From NCBI GenBank assembly GCA_016235675.1, contig JACRJN010000141.1, positions 1 to 32,889 of the forward strand: 32,889 nucleotides of DNA. The letters are read 5' to 3'. This document shows positions 23,439 to 31,147 of the stretch, in pieces. Positions within the stretch are counted from its first letter, which is position 1. The number at the start of each line of letters is the position of its first letter. The DNA comes from Candidatus Schekmanbacteria bacterium. GTDB lineage: Bacteria > SZUA-182. Both the position numbers and the translations under genes were made by a program. The notes below the pieces were generated by a model, which ran no database searches, was not told the DNA's origin, and saw nothing but the letters and a program-made list of their open reading frames with translations.

Positions 23439-23531
23439 CTAAACAATCTGCCTTATACCTTCGTAACCTTTATATACCCCAATGACATATCTCTCCTCAA
23501 ACTCAAAATAGTAGCGCAGTTTCTTCTGCAT
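23439..23531 (-). pseudogene. Possible small gene or remnant, 30 codons
   Basis: A minus-strand frame reads MQKKLRYYFEFEERYVIGVY followed by KGYEGIRQIV and a TAG stop 10 bp from a family E repeat. The composition is protein-like, and the alternation suggests beta strands. The upstream ribosome-binding site is weak. I cannot assign it; it may be the 3' remnant of a longer gene. Confidence 0.25.
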
Positions 23532-23571
23532 TTGATCGGTTTTTGCCTGCGGTTACCATAATATGCCTTTT

Positions 23572-23605
23572 TTTAGGGGATGAAGGGGTTCTTTCATCCC
23601 CTAAA
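23572..23605 (+). terminator. Hairpin before the tRNA gene
   Basis: TTTAGGGGATGAA (23572-23584) and TTCATCCCCTAAA (23593-23605) form a 13-bp stem, followed by TTATTTT. It isolates the tRNA promoter from upstream transcription. Confidence 0.65.
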
Positions 23606-23626
23606 TTATTTTCCCCCGGAAAAAGA

Positions 23627-23655
23627 TTGACATAAAGCCAAAAAAATGATAAAAC
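23627..23655 (+). promoter_or_regulatory. tRNA-Leu promoter
   Basis: TTGACA (23627-23632) with TAAAAC 17 bp downstream (23650-23655, 4 of 6). The predicted start lies about 15 nt before the mature tRNA 5' end. Confidence 0.6.
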
Positions 23656-23676
23656 TTGAGGCGGTTGGGAAACAGT

Positions 23677-23763
23677 GCCGAAGTGGCGGAATTGGTAGAC
23701 GCGCTAGGTTCAGGGTCTAGTGGGTGTACGCCCGTCGGGGTTCGACTCCCCGCTTCGGCACCA
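23677..23763 (+). tRNA. tRNA-Leu(CAG)
   Basis: This is an 87-nt class II tRNA. The acceptor stem GCCGAAG (23677-23683) pairs with CTTCGGC (23753-23759), followed by discriminator A and an encoded CCA. The anticodon arm CTAGG-TTCAGGG-TCTAG gives anticodon CAG, reading CUG. The long variable arm (TGGGTGTACGCCCGT) is the leucine feature. The T arm CGGGG-TTCGACT-CCCCG is canonical. Confidence 0.97.
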
Positions 23764-23782
23764 TAAACCAGACTTGAGGGGT

Positions 23783-23904
23783 ATAGGCGCTAACTTAAAC
23801 GTAGCGCAGGGCTTAAGCCCTGCCGGCAGCCGCAACATTTGTACCCAATCCGGGGCAGACCTAAAGGTCTGCGCTACAGATAAATGCCTTAAGTTAGCGC
23901 CTAT
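23783..23904. repeat. 122-bp nested palindrome next to tRNA-Leu
   Basis: The outer arms ATAGGCGCTAACTTAA (23783-23798) and TTAAGTTAGCGCCTAT (23889-23904) are perfect inverses. Inside, GTAGCGCAG (23801-23809) and CTGCGCTAC (23869-23877) form a second layer, each followed by its own small palindrome (GGGCTTAAGCCC; AGACCTAAAGGTCT). The element starts 20 bp after the tRNA. Confidence 0.85.
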
Positions 23905-23977
23905 GGGTTTGAGGAAAGAATAGTAGTTCCCTCAAACCTCACTAGTCAAGCCTCAAGCCTAGTATCCAGGAAATGCA

Positions 23978-25474
23978 ATGAGTGAATCGATTCAACCGGT
24001 TAGAGTTGACGAAAACCAAATAAAATCGATAGTCGAACGGGTCGTTGCCCGTTTGGAACAGCAATCCGCACCAACTAAAAAAGTTACTCCGGCGGTAAAT
24101 TTAGCCCCGGCCCCGCAAGTTAATCCCCCGGTTGAAAAACCGTCTTTAGGCATCGGGGTATTTCCCAATATCGAATCAGCCGTAAATGCCGCCGAAACCG
24201 CTTTTGATCAACTGGATAAATTGACGTTGGCGCAGCGCTGTCAATTTGTGGACGCTATGCGCAAAGCCTCTGTCGAACAGGCCCCGCTATTGGCGCGGAT
24301 GGCATATGAGGAAACCGGGTTAGGCCGCTATGAGCATAAACTAAAAAAGATATTATTAGCCGCAGAGAAAACGCCTGGTTGCGAAATCTTAGAACCGACG
24401 GCATATTCCGGCGATCACGGCTTGACTTTGGTCGAGCGCGCCCCTTACGGAATAATCGGCGCCATTACTCCGGTCACCAATCCGGTAGCGACAATCATTT
24501 GTAACGCCATCGGGATGATTGCAGGCGGCAACAGCGTGGTCTTCAACCCGCATCCCAGCGCCAGGAAAACGTCGATTGCCGCGGTACAGGTTTTAAATGA
24601 AGCCGTCGTCCGGCTCGGAGGGCCGGCTAATTTAATCTGTACGGTCGCTGAACCGACCATCCAAAGCGCCCAGGAGTTGATGAAGCATCCCAAAATCCGC
24701 CTGATGGTGGTAACCGGAGGCCCGGCGGTAGTAAAAGTGGCGATGCAGTCGGGAAAAAAGGTGATTGCCGCAGGGCCGGGAAATCCCCCGGTAGTGGTGG
24801 ATGAAACCGCCGATATTCCTAAAGCCGCCCGTGATATTGTCGATGGGGCGTCTTTTGAAAATAATATCGTCTGCGCCCTGGAAAAAGAAACCATCGCCGT
24901 CGATTCCATCGCCGACGAGTTGAAAAATGAGATGAAAAAGGCCGGCGCTTATGAAATCAAGGGCTGGCAGATCGAGCGCCTGAAGAAATTGATCATCCGG
25001 GAAGAACACGGGCCGGGGCGTGAAGGGGTTATCAATAAGGAATGGGTAGGCAAAGACGCTCAGCTAATACTGGAAAAGATCGGGGTCGAGGCTAAACCGG
25101 ACGTCAGGCTGATTTTAGCCGAGGTCGACAGCGATCATGTTTTTTTCTGGACCGAATTATTAATGCCGGTAATGGCGCTGGTCAGGGTAAAAAACGTGGA
25201 GGAAGCCATTAAATTAGCCAAAGAAGTGGAACAGGGCAATGGGCATACGGCGGTAATGCACTCGCGCAATATCGACAACTTAAGTAAGATGGCACGAACA
25301 ATAAATACAAGCATTTTCGTGAAAAACGGCCCTTCATATGCCGGGTTGGGAATGACCGGCGAAGGGTTCGCCTCTTTCAGTATCGCCAGCCCGACCGGCG
25401 AGGGTTTAACCAATGCCCGCACTTTTACGCGCGAAAGACGCTGTGTTTTAGTTGACAGTTTCAGAATTATATAG
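23978..25474 (+). CDS. CoA-acylating aldehyde dehydrogenase with microcompartment-type targeting helix (EutE/PduP-like)
   Basis: The product is 498 aa. It interconverts an aldehyde such as acetaldehyde, plus CoA, with acyl-CoA using NAD+. The catalytic Cys299 is in NNIVCALEKE. GAITPVTNPVATIICNAIGM, VTGGPAVVKVAMQSGKK and AAGPGNPPVVVD are EutE/PduP signatures. The N-terminus has an amphipathic helix (ENQIKSIVERVVARL, about 12-26) joined by a Pro/Ala-rich linker (31-55), the layout of an encapsulation peptide for bacterial microcompartments. AGGAAA precedes the ATG. No shell proteins or other pathway genes are nearby. A large hairpin terminator follows, so the gene is transcribed alone. Confidence 0.92.
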   Translation: MSESIQPVRVDENQIKSIVERVVARLEQQSAPTKKVTPAVNLAPAPQVNPPVEKPSLGIGVFPNIESAVNAAETAFDQLDKLTLAQRCQFVDAMRKASVEQAPLLARMAYEETGLGRYEHKLKKILLAAEKTPGCEILEPTAYSGDHGLTLVERAPYGIIGAITPVTNPVATIICNAIGMIAGGNSVVFNPHPSARKTSIAAVQVLNEAVVRLGGPANLICTVAEPTIQSAQELMKHPKIRLMVVTGGPAVVKVAMQSGKKVIAAGPGNPPVVVDETADIPKAARDIVDGASFENNIVCALEKETIAVDSIADELKNEMKKAGAYEIKGWQIERLKKLIIREEHGPGREGVINKEWVGKDAQLILEKIGVEAKPDVRLILAEVDSDHVFFWTELLMPVMALVRVKNVEEAIKLAKEVEQGNGHTAVMHSRNIDNLSKMARTINTSIFVKNGPSYAGLGMTGEGFASFSIASPTGEGLTNARTFTRERRCVLVDSFRII

Positions 25475-25496
25475 TAGAATAGTATTATAAAGCTAA

Positions 25497-25577
25497 TTTT
25501 AAAGGGGGTCCCCCCAGCGGCGGTCAGTCACGTCCTTTCGAGGCTCCGTACTACCGCCGTTACCCCCCTTTATTTTT
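25497..25577 (+). terminator. Unusually long, continuous hairpin terminator
   Basis: The stems nest without gaps longer than a few bases: TAAAGGGGGT / ACCCCCCTTTA, then CGGCGGT / ACCGCCG, then AGT / ACT, ACG / CGT and CCT / AGG closed by a TTCG loop. The only big bulge is CCCCCCAG on the 5' side. TATTTTTTTAT follows at once. It ends the aldehyde dehydrogenase transcript and may also be a stable RNA 3' end. Confidence 0.75.
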
Positions 25578-25687
25578 TTATATAATGCAGTCGGCCTACC
25601 ATAAGTCTCCGCCGTAAAATAATACCAATATATAGTAGCGCATTTCAGGGTCTTTCGGCTTGTCTTTAAGCTGAATTAATAAAGAAT

Positions 25688-25847
25688 GTAGTCCCGTGGC
25701 TTTAGCCGCGCATTTTCAGCTTAGGCTGAGACTAAAGGTATGTTCATCTGAAACGGCTTGCATTATAGCCGAGAAGGTTTAACCATTTGTAAGTCTTTAT
25801 CGCATGGCTTTATGCCATGAAGATCAGCCCTGAAGGGCTGGGACTAC
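25688..25847. repeat. Core C element, 160 bp, upstream of panD
   Basis: GTAGTCCCGTGGCTTTAGCC at the left and CTGAAGGGCTGGGACTAC at the right match the 6805-6962 copy, interior included (for example TGCGCATTTTCAGC- and ATGGCTTTATGCCATGA-like words). The outer CAGGTTATA arms of the first copy are missing here. The preceding stretch 25578-25687 has nothing I recognise. Confidence 0.82.
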
Positions 25848-25866
25848 GCGATTATTAAGGGAAAAC

Positions 25867-26223
25867 ATGCAAATTCTTGTTTTAAAATCTAAAATTCATC
25901 GCGCCACGGTAACTGAAGCTTGTTTGGACTATGAAGGCAGTTTGACTATAGATACGACCTTAATGCAGGCCGCCAATATCTATCCTTATGAAAAGGTGGA
26001 GATTTATAATCTGGCCAACGGCAGCCGCTTTGAAACTTATGCCATCCCCGGAAAGGCTGACTCCGGTATAATCTGCGCCAACGGAGCCGCCGCCCACCTG
26101 GCTAAAGCCGGTGAATTGATAATTATCGCCGCCTACGGGATCATTCCCGACACCCCGGAAAACAGAACCAAGTATCAACCCCAGATTGTTAAAGTAGATC
26201 AAGATAACCGAATAAAAAAATAA
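25867..26223 (+). CDS. panD: Aspartate 1-decarboxylase precursor
   Basis: The product is 118 aa. It is a pyruvoyl enzyme making beta-alanine from aspartate for pantothenate and CoA. The self-cleavage site Gly24-Ser25 is in YEGSLTID, which creates the pyruvoyl group. Lys9, Tyr22, Arg54 and Tyr58 are in expected places, as is the late word NGAAAHLAKAGELIIIAAYG. AAGGGA precedes the ATG. The stop overlaps the prmC start (TAATG), so the two are coupled. panB and panC are not in the window. Confidence 0.96.
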   Translation: MQILVLKSKIHRATVTEACLDYEGSLTIDTTLMQAANIYPYEKVEIYNLANGSRFETYAIPGKADSGIICANGAAAHLAKAGELIIIAAYGIIPDTPENRTKYQPQIVKVDQDNRIKK

Positions 26224-27098
26224 TGGAAAAAATCTGGACAATTATTGAACTCCTGCGCTGGACGACCGATTATTTTGCCCAAAAACACATAACTATGGCA
26301 CGTCTGGACGCTGAGCTTTTATTGGCGCATACTTTGGGGATCGAGCGCACCCGTCTTTATTTGGATTTTGATCGGCCTGTCGGCAAGGAAGAACTGTTCC
26401 GATTTCGTCAATTGATACAACGGCGGGCTATGCGTGAGCCAGTGGCCTACATCTTAGGCTGCAAAGAATTCTGGTCGCTGCGCTTTAAAGTTATTTCTCA
26501 AACGCTTATCCCCCGTCCGGAAACGGAAATCCTGGTGGAAACAGCCGTAAATTTATGGCGGGAAAAATCCTGCGAAAATCCGCCGCTCATTTTAGACATC
26601 GGCGCAGGCAGCGGGATTATCGCGGTAAGCCTGGCTAAAGAGATAAAAAACGCCCAAATAATCGCCACCGATATTTCCCCCAAAGCCTTAGAAGTTGCCA
26701 GGGAAAACGCCCAAAGCAACGGCGTGGCGGATCAAATTTCCTGGCATTGCGCCGATTTATTCAACGGGCTGGAAAGTTACCGGGGCCGAATAGATTTGCT
26801 GGTTTCCAATCCACCCTACATCCGGGATGATGAATTACCCGGATTACAACCGGAAGTACGGGATTATGAACCGCATTCCGCCCTATTAGGCGGGAAGGAT
26901 GGATTGGATATTATCCGGCGCATTATTAATGACGCCGGAAACTGGCTGAAAAGCGGCGGCTGTCTCTGCCTGGAAATCGGAGCCGGACAAGGCGCGGCGG
27001 TCTGCGAGTTGTTGGAGGCGACACGAATCTTTTCCCCGATCCGGATTGTAAAGGATTATGCCCGATTGAACCGAGTGGTCTGGGGGCAACGGATTTAA
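26223..27098 (+). CDS. prmC: Peptide chain release factor N5-glutamine methyltransferase
   Basis: The product is 291 aa. The N-terminal helical domain that binds release factors (about 1-90) is followed by the SAM-binding domain: PRPETEILVE, LDIGAGSGIIAVSLA (124-138), and the catalytic NPPYI motif at 196-200. It methylates the GGQ glutamine of RF1 and RF2. The start is the ATG in TAATG overlapping the panD stop, with no separate ribosome-binding site. prfA, its usual neighbour, is not here; the coupling with panD is unusual. Confidence 0.95.
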   Translation: MEKIWTIIELLRWTTDYFAQKHITMARLDAELLLAHTLGIERTRLYLDFDRPVGKEELFRFRQLIQRRAMREPVAYILGCKEFWSLRFKVISQTLIPRPETEILVETAVNLWREKSCENPPLILDIGAGSGIIAVSLAKEIKNAQIIATDISPKALEVARENAQSNGVADQISWHCADLFNGLESYRGRIDLLVSNPPYIRDDELPGLQPEVRDYEPHSALLGGKDGLDIIRRIINDAGNWLKSGGCLCLEIGAGQGAAVCELLEATRIFSPIRIVKDYARLNRVVWGQRI

Positions 27099-27106
27099 TC
27101 TATAAT

Positions 27107-27241
27107 TGATGGTCTCGTAAAAAGTCAAAAAATGCACTTTTCTGTCATTCCCGTGAAAACGGGAATCTAGGATTTTCATACAGTTAGAATCGGTCTGGAT
27201 TCCCACTTTCGTGGGAATGACAACTTTTTACGAGACCATCA
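27107..27241. repeat. 135-bp element with 19-bp termini and a GTCATTCCCG core
   Basis: TGATGGTCTCGTAAAAAGT (27107-27125) and ACTTTTTACGAGACCATCA (27223-27241) are perfect inverses. Inside is a second palindromic pair: TGTCATTCCCGTGAAAACGG and CACTTTCGTGGGAATGACA. It begins 9 bp after the prmC stop. Confidence 0.85.
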
Positions 27242-27305
27242 TAATTGACAAAAAAATAAAGGTCAATTATACTGTAAATATATAATATTAAACTAAGGAG
27301 AAAGT

Positions 27306-27541
27306 ATGTCTTTAGTTAAAATCGGAGAAAAACATCAGGTAACGATACCGATAAATATTTGGTAGCGTTCTCAATAAGAGACCCAAAGCGTCATTGCGAG
27401 GCAGCCTTATCGCCGAAGCAATCTCAGACGCACGCATGGAGATTGCTTCGCTCCGCTCGCAATGACGCCTCAGGTCTCTGATTGAGAACGCTGCCAAGAG
27501 TTTAACAATGTCAATGAACTGATAAAAGATTTAACGTCATA
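27306..27541 (+). pseudogene. AbrB/SpoVT-type antitoxin gene broken by a family A element
   Basis: After TAAGGAGAAAGT, an ATG opens MSLVKIGEKHQVTIP, the start of an AbrB/MazE-fold antitoxin. Within a few codons the frame enters the element and stops at TAG (27363-27365). On the far side (27498 on) the codons EFNNVNELIKDLTS and TAA follow, resembling the usual tail of such antitoxins. The middle of the protein is missing, so a deletion accompanied the insertion. It is not functional as it stands. Confidence 0.6.
27359..27497. repeat. Family A element with core B (inverted), inside the broken antitoxin gene
   Basis: The termini TTGGTAGCGTTCTCAATAAG(AGACC) and GGTCTCTGATTGAGAACGCT(GCCAA) match at 23 of 25 positions. 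Core B lies at 27390-27466, in the opposite orientation to the copies at 1193 and 21642. No clear target duplication is seen. Confidence 0.87.
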
Positions 27542-27543
27542 AA

Positions 27544-27638
27544 ATGATGATTATCGATGTTTCGGCGTGTCCCCACGCCAACTACCAAGAGGAACGTTAC
27601 TCCTTTACGGTTTCGGTGTGAGGACACACCGAAACATC
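27544..27638. repeat. Family E element truncating a second frame (possible toxin start)
   Basis: Two bases after the antitoxin stop, ATG opens MMIID before the frame enters the family E palindrome (27556-27638), which runs from GATGTTTCGGCGTGTCCCCA to GACACACCGAAACATC. The spacing is typical of an antitoxin-toxin junction, and MMIID resembles a PIN-toxin start, but five residues are too few to be sure. Confidence 0.55.
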
Positions 27639-27652
27639 CAAACTTTCACCCC

Positions 27653-28300
27653 TCACCCTTCACCCTTCAAAATTCCCAACGGGCACCCCTCACACATTTG
27701 CTTACTGCGGCAGAAATTCTTTCCGGTATAGACGATCTGGGCATGGTATTCGTTAAATAATTTAACGTCCTGGGGTAAATGCTCCATAAAAAAATCCTGA
27801 ACGAAATGATAATCGGCCATCTGCGGTAAAAAACCATGGCGGCTGAAAATCCGCTTGGTATAGGCGTCTACTACAAAAATCGGTTTCTCCAGGGCATAAA
27901 GCAAAATACTGTCTGCCGTCTCCGGCCCAACCCCATGTACTTTTAATAATTTTTCTCTGGCAACCCCCAAAGATTCTTTCTTCAATCCATCTAAATCCCC
28001 GGTATAATCCTGTTCTAAAAACCGGATAAAATTCTTGATTTTTTTTGCCTTTTGGTTATAATATCCCGCCGGGCGGATTAAAGGAGATAACTCTTCTTCT
28101 TTGGCGGTTTTCAAACCAGCATAATCCATCAACCGGGAATTCTTTAAATTGGCGATGGCCTTTTCAACGTTTGTCCAGGCGGTATTCTGAGTTAAAATCG
28201 CCCCGATTATTACTTCGAACGGGGTATCCGCCGGCCACCAGTGCAAATCGCCGAAATGGTTGTGCATTTTATTGAAGATAGTTAGTAGTTTGTCCTTCAT
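27653..28300 (-). CDS. HhH-GPD DNA glycosylase (MagIII / EndoIII-like)
   Basis: The product is 215 aa. The helix-hairpin-helix KVHGVGPETADSILLYAL and the following catalytic Asp in FVVDAYTKRI are clear. WWPADTPFEVIIGAILTQNT and RPAGYYNQKAKK resemble Helicobacter 3-methyladenine glycosylase MagIII. The lysine that gives EndoIII its lyase activity is replaced (VGPET), so a monofunctional glycosylase is likely. The C-terminus has a partial iron-sulfur loop (FCRSKQMCEGCPLG, three Cys). The expected fourth Cys is replaced by residues (ILKGEG) encoded by a GGGTGAA word repeat that also provides the TGA stop. Confidence 0.88.
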   Translation of the reverse strand: MKDKLLTIFNKMHNHFGDLHWWPADTPFEVIIGAILTQNTAWTNVEKAIANLKNSRLMDYAGLKTAKEEELSPLIRPAGYYNQKAKKIKNFIRFLEQDYTGDLDGLKKESLGVAREKLLKVHGVGPETADSILLYALEKPIFVVDAYTKRIFSRHGFLPQMADYHFVQDFFMEHLPQDVKLFNEYHAQIVYTGKNFCRSKQMCEGCPLGILKGEG

Positions 28301-28327
28301 AATATCCCTTAAGTTAAATTTTAAAAA

Positions 28328-28400
28328 GTCAGGAGCCGGAATTCAGGAGTCAGAATAAATTCAATTGAACAAATTATTCTGACTTCTGACTTCTGTCTCC
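28328..28400. repeat. Word-repeat palindrome (GTCAGGAG / TTCAGGAGTC type)
   Basis: GTCAGGAGCCGGAATTCAGG and AGTCAGAATAA are matched by TTATTCTGACTTCTGACTTC on the other arm. It lies upstream of the glycosylase start. The rest of 28401-28575 shows no feature I can support. Confidence 0.65.
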
Positions 28401-28575
28401 TATATTCTTTCCCATATTACCAAATATGAACTTAAATGACAATTTTAATTAAATACTTTGTTCCAAAAACATTGAGCACCATATTATCTATCCCCTTGCA
28501 GCGCTTTAAGTTAGAGATTACAGACCGGCTCCGGATTCCTTAGATTTTCTATGTGCCTTTATCTTTTTAATAATG

Positions 28576-28604
28576 TTGACTAAACAAAAGGGCTATGCTA
28601 GTAT
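28576..28604 (+). promoter_or_regulatory. Extended -10 promoter for infB
   Basis: TTGACT (28576-28581), a 17-bp spacer, and TAGTAT (28599-28604) preceded by TGC, an extended -10 element. Transcription would begin about 35 nt before the infB ATG. Confidence 0.7.
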
Positions 28605-28645
28605 GTTACAAGTTTTTAATTTCTTTAATTATATTGGAGATTTTG

Positions 28646-30829
28646 ATGCGGGTTCACGAATTAGCGAAAAAACTAGGTATTAACAGTAAGCAATTGATAA
28701 CTCAGTTAAATCAGCGTGGATTGGACGTTAAAAATCATATGGGGATGGTGCCGGAAGAAACAGTAAATCATTTCCTTCAGGTTGCCAGTTCTATTAAGGC
28801 AAGCCCATCACCGAAGGTATCCGCCCCGCCGGAAAAGAAAAGGGAACAAAATCAAACACAATTCAAGGTAAAAGAACCTCAAAAAATAAGCCCCCAACGA
28901 TCTTTCGAAAGAGAAAAACCTAAAGAAACCAGGCATCAACCATCTCCGGGAAGGAAGGAAGCCCCTTCATTCAAACCATATCCCAAATTTGCAGGCAAAC
29001 CGGCGCCCAAAACAGCACCGCAACCGACACCGAAAGTCAAACCGGTGATCGTACCTGTCGCAAAGGTAACCGGGCCGGTGGAAATCATCGAAGGGATAAC
29101 CTTAAAAGAATTAGCCCAAAAAATGGAGATCAAAAGCAACGATTTAATCAAACACCTGATCACCAAGGGCAAGATGCTGACTTTAAACCAGGTTTTAGAC
29201 CTGGATTTAGCCACCGATATTCTTAAAGATTTCAATTTGGCTCCGCAGCTAATATCCTTGGAGGTAAGCAAGGAGACCCTGCTGGAAGCCAATATCGAAG
29301 ACAAGGGTAAAATCACCCACCGCCCCCCGGTTGTTACCATCATGGGACATGTCGATCACGGCAAGACCCTTTTGCTGGACGCTATCCGCTCTACCAATAT
29401 CGTCAGCCAGGAGGCTGGCGGTATTACCCAGCATATCGGCGCCTATAAGGTAAAACTCCCCAACGGAGAAGTGACCTTTCTGGACACGCCCGGTCATGAA
29501 GCCTTTACCGCCATGCGGGCGAGAGGCGCTCAGGTCACCGACATCGTCGTTTTGGTGGTGGCCGCCGACGACGGAGTTATGCCGCAAACTATCGAAGCCA
29601 TCAACCATGCCAGGGAAGCCAAGGTTCCGATAGTGGTGGCGGTGAATAAAATCGACAAACCGGAAGCCAGTCCGGAAAGAGTACGCCAGGAATTGATGAA
29701 ATATGAGTTAGTTTCGGAAGAATGGGGCGGAAAAACTATATTTGTCGATGTTTCCGCTAAACGCAAAATAGGGCTGGAAAATCTTCTGGCTATGCTTCTG
29801 CTGGAAGCGGAAATGCTGGAGCTCAAAGCCAATTCCAAAAGAGCGGCCATGGGAACGATTATCGAAGCCAAATTGGATAAAGGACGCGGCCCTGTGGCCA
29901 CTGTTTTGATTCAGGACGGCACCTTAAAATTGGGCGATCCCTTTGTTTGCGGGCTGCATTTCGGCAAAGTCAGAGCCTTAATCAGCGATAAGGGTGAAAA
30001 ATTAGAGGAAGCCACCCCCTCCACTCCGGTGGAAGTCTTGGGTTTTTCCGGCGTCCCTCAGGCCGGAGACAGCTTTGCCGTAGTCGCCGATGAACGCAAG
30101 GCTCATCAAATCGCTCAGATGCGCCAGGAAAAAGCCAGAGAAACCAGCCTATCCAAAATGAGCAGCCGTATCAGTTTAGCCGATTTACATCGCCAGATAA
30201 AAGAGGGAGCGGTACAAGAGTTAAAATTGATCATCAAAACCGATGTGCAAGGATCGGTAGAAGCCATCAACGATGCTTTATCCAAAGTCGGCACCGAGAA
30301 AGTACAAATCAAGACCATACATTGGGCGGTTGGAGCCATCACTGAAATGGACGTTATGCTGGCTTCCGCTTCCAATGCGATTATCGTCGGATTTAACGTC
30401 CGCCCGCAGCCCAAAGCGGCACAATTGGCTATCGCCGAAGGGGTGGACGTCCGGCTTTACACCATCATCTACAATTTGATTGCGGATGTTAAAGCCGCGA
30501 TGCAGGGCTTGCTTGCCCCGGTTTATACGGAACAATTACTGGGCCGGGCACAAGTCAAGGAAACATTCACCATTTCACGCATCGGCACAATTGCCGGAAC
30601 TTATGTTCAGGACGGCAAAATCACCCGCAATGCCAAAGTACGCTTGTTAAGAGATAATGTCGTTATTTATGAAGGGGTGATGGAATCCTTAAGAAGGTTT
30701 AAAGACGAGGCCAAAGAAGTAACCGTCGGCTATGAGTGCGGTATAAAAATCGCCGGTTACAATGATATTAAATTAGGCGATGTGATTGAAGCCTTCATTT
30801 TAGAGGAAACGCCGGCTCAACTGGTGTAA
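28646..30829 (+). CDS. infB: Translation initiation factor IF-2
   Basis: The product is 727 aa. Its IF2_N domain is at 1-50 ([20 protein letters not shown]), followed by a Pro/Lys-rich linker (50-140) and a second IF2_N copy near 150-200. The GTPase has GHVDHGKT (234-241), DTPGH (280-284) and NKIDKP (334-339). Domains II, III and IV follow to the end. It brings initiator tRNA to the ribosome. I chose the ATG at 28646 with GGAG upstream; the longer ORF-track start precedes the promoter's likely start point. infB stands alone here, away from the usual nusA-infB-rbfA operon, and has its own promoter. Confidence 0.97.
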   Translation: MRVHELAKKLGINSKQLITQLNQRGLDVKNHMGMVPEETVNHFLQVASSIKASPSPKVSAPPEKKREQNQTQFKVKEPQKISPQRSFEREKPKETRHQPSPGRKEAPSFKPYPKFAGKPAPKTAPQPTPKVKPVIVPVAKVTGPVEIIEGITLKELAQKMEIKSNDLIKHLITKGKMLTLNQVLDLDLATDILKDFNLAPQLISLEVSKETLLEANIEDKGKITHRPPVVTIMGHVDHGKTLLLDAIRSTNIVSQEAGGITQHIGAYKVKLPNGEVTFLDTPGHEAFTAMRARGAQVTDIVVLVVAADDGVMPQTIEAINHAREAKVPIVVAVNKIDKPEASPERVRQELMKYELVSEEWGGKTIFVDVSAKRKIGLENLLAMLLLEAEMLELKANSKRAAMGTIIEAKLDKGRGPVATVLIQDGTLKLGDPFVCGLHFGKVRALISDKGEKLEEATPSTPVEVLGFSGVPQAGDSFAVVADERKAHQIAQMRQEKARETSLSKMSSRISLADLHRQIKEGAVQELKLIIKTDVQGSVEAINDALSKVGTEKVQIKTIHWAVGAITEMDVMLASASNAIIVGFNVRPQPKAAQLAIAEGVDVRLYTIIYNLIADVKAAMQGLLAPVYTEQLLGRAQVKETFTISRIGTIAGTYVQDGKITRNAKVRLLRDNVVIYEGVMESLRRFKDEAKEVTVGYECGIKIAGYNDIKLGDVIEAFILEETPAQLV

Positions 30830-30830
30830 C

Positions 30831-30969
30831 GTTCCATAAAATAATATAGCACGTTTAATGTCATTGCGAGGCAGCCTTACCGCCGAAGCAATCTCAGACG
30901 CTACAATAAAATCGAGATTGCTTCGCTCCGCTCGCAATAACAGGTTCTGTACATCATTATTTATGGAAC
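30831..30969. repeat. 139-bp element: core B in a different outer terminus
   Basis: The outer arms GTTCCATAAAATAAT (30831-30845) and ATTATTTATGGAAC (30956-30969) are near-perfect inverses. They enclose core B (30860-30941, GTCATTGCGAGGCAGCCTTA ... CTCGCAATAAC). Core B elsewhere in the window sits inside family A termini. The left arm begins 1 bp after the infB stop. Confidence 0.85.
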
Positions 30970-30995
30970 ACTCTACTAGTATAAGCTGTTTGTAT

Positions 30996-31147
30996 TTACC
31001 GCGGAGACACAAAGGCGCAAAGGGAAAAAATCAAATTTTTAGAAATAAGAAACGTTTTTAATTTCCCCTTTTCCCAAAAGAGGGAATTATTTACGGATAA
31101 ATTTTTAATTATAATTTTCTTTGCGTACTTTGCGCCTCTGCGGTGAA
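30996..31147. repeat. Family F palindrome (TTACCGCGGAGACACAAAGG)
   Basis: TTACCGCGGAGACACAAAGG at the left is partly matched by CTTTGCGCCTCTGCGGTGAA at the right (31128-31147). The interior is AT-rich. A TTGACA at 31177-31182 could be part of the promoter of the next gene, without a good -10. The rest of the gap to 31299 has only a weak CTGTG repeat. Confidence 0.65.

Noticed and set aside
23325-23561. 78-aa plus-strand ORF
   Set aside because: It begins in a CAGGAG hairpin and crosses a family E repeat. Only the opposite-strand 30-codon frame looks protein-like.
25578-25866. Riboswitch before panD
   Set aside because: The hairpins there are those of a core C mobile palindrome shared with 6805-6962, which precedes an unrelated gene; no known riboswitch motif is visible.
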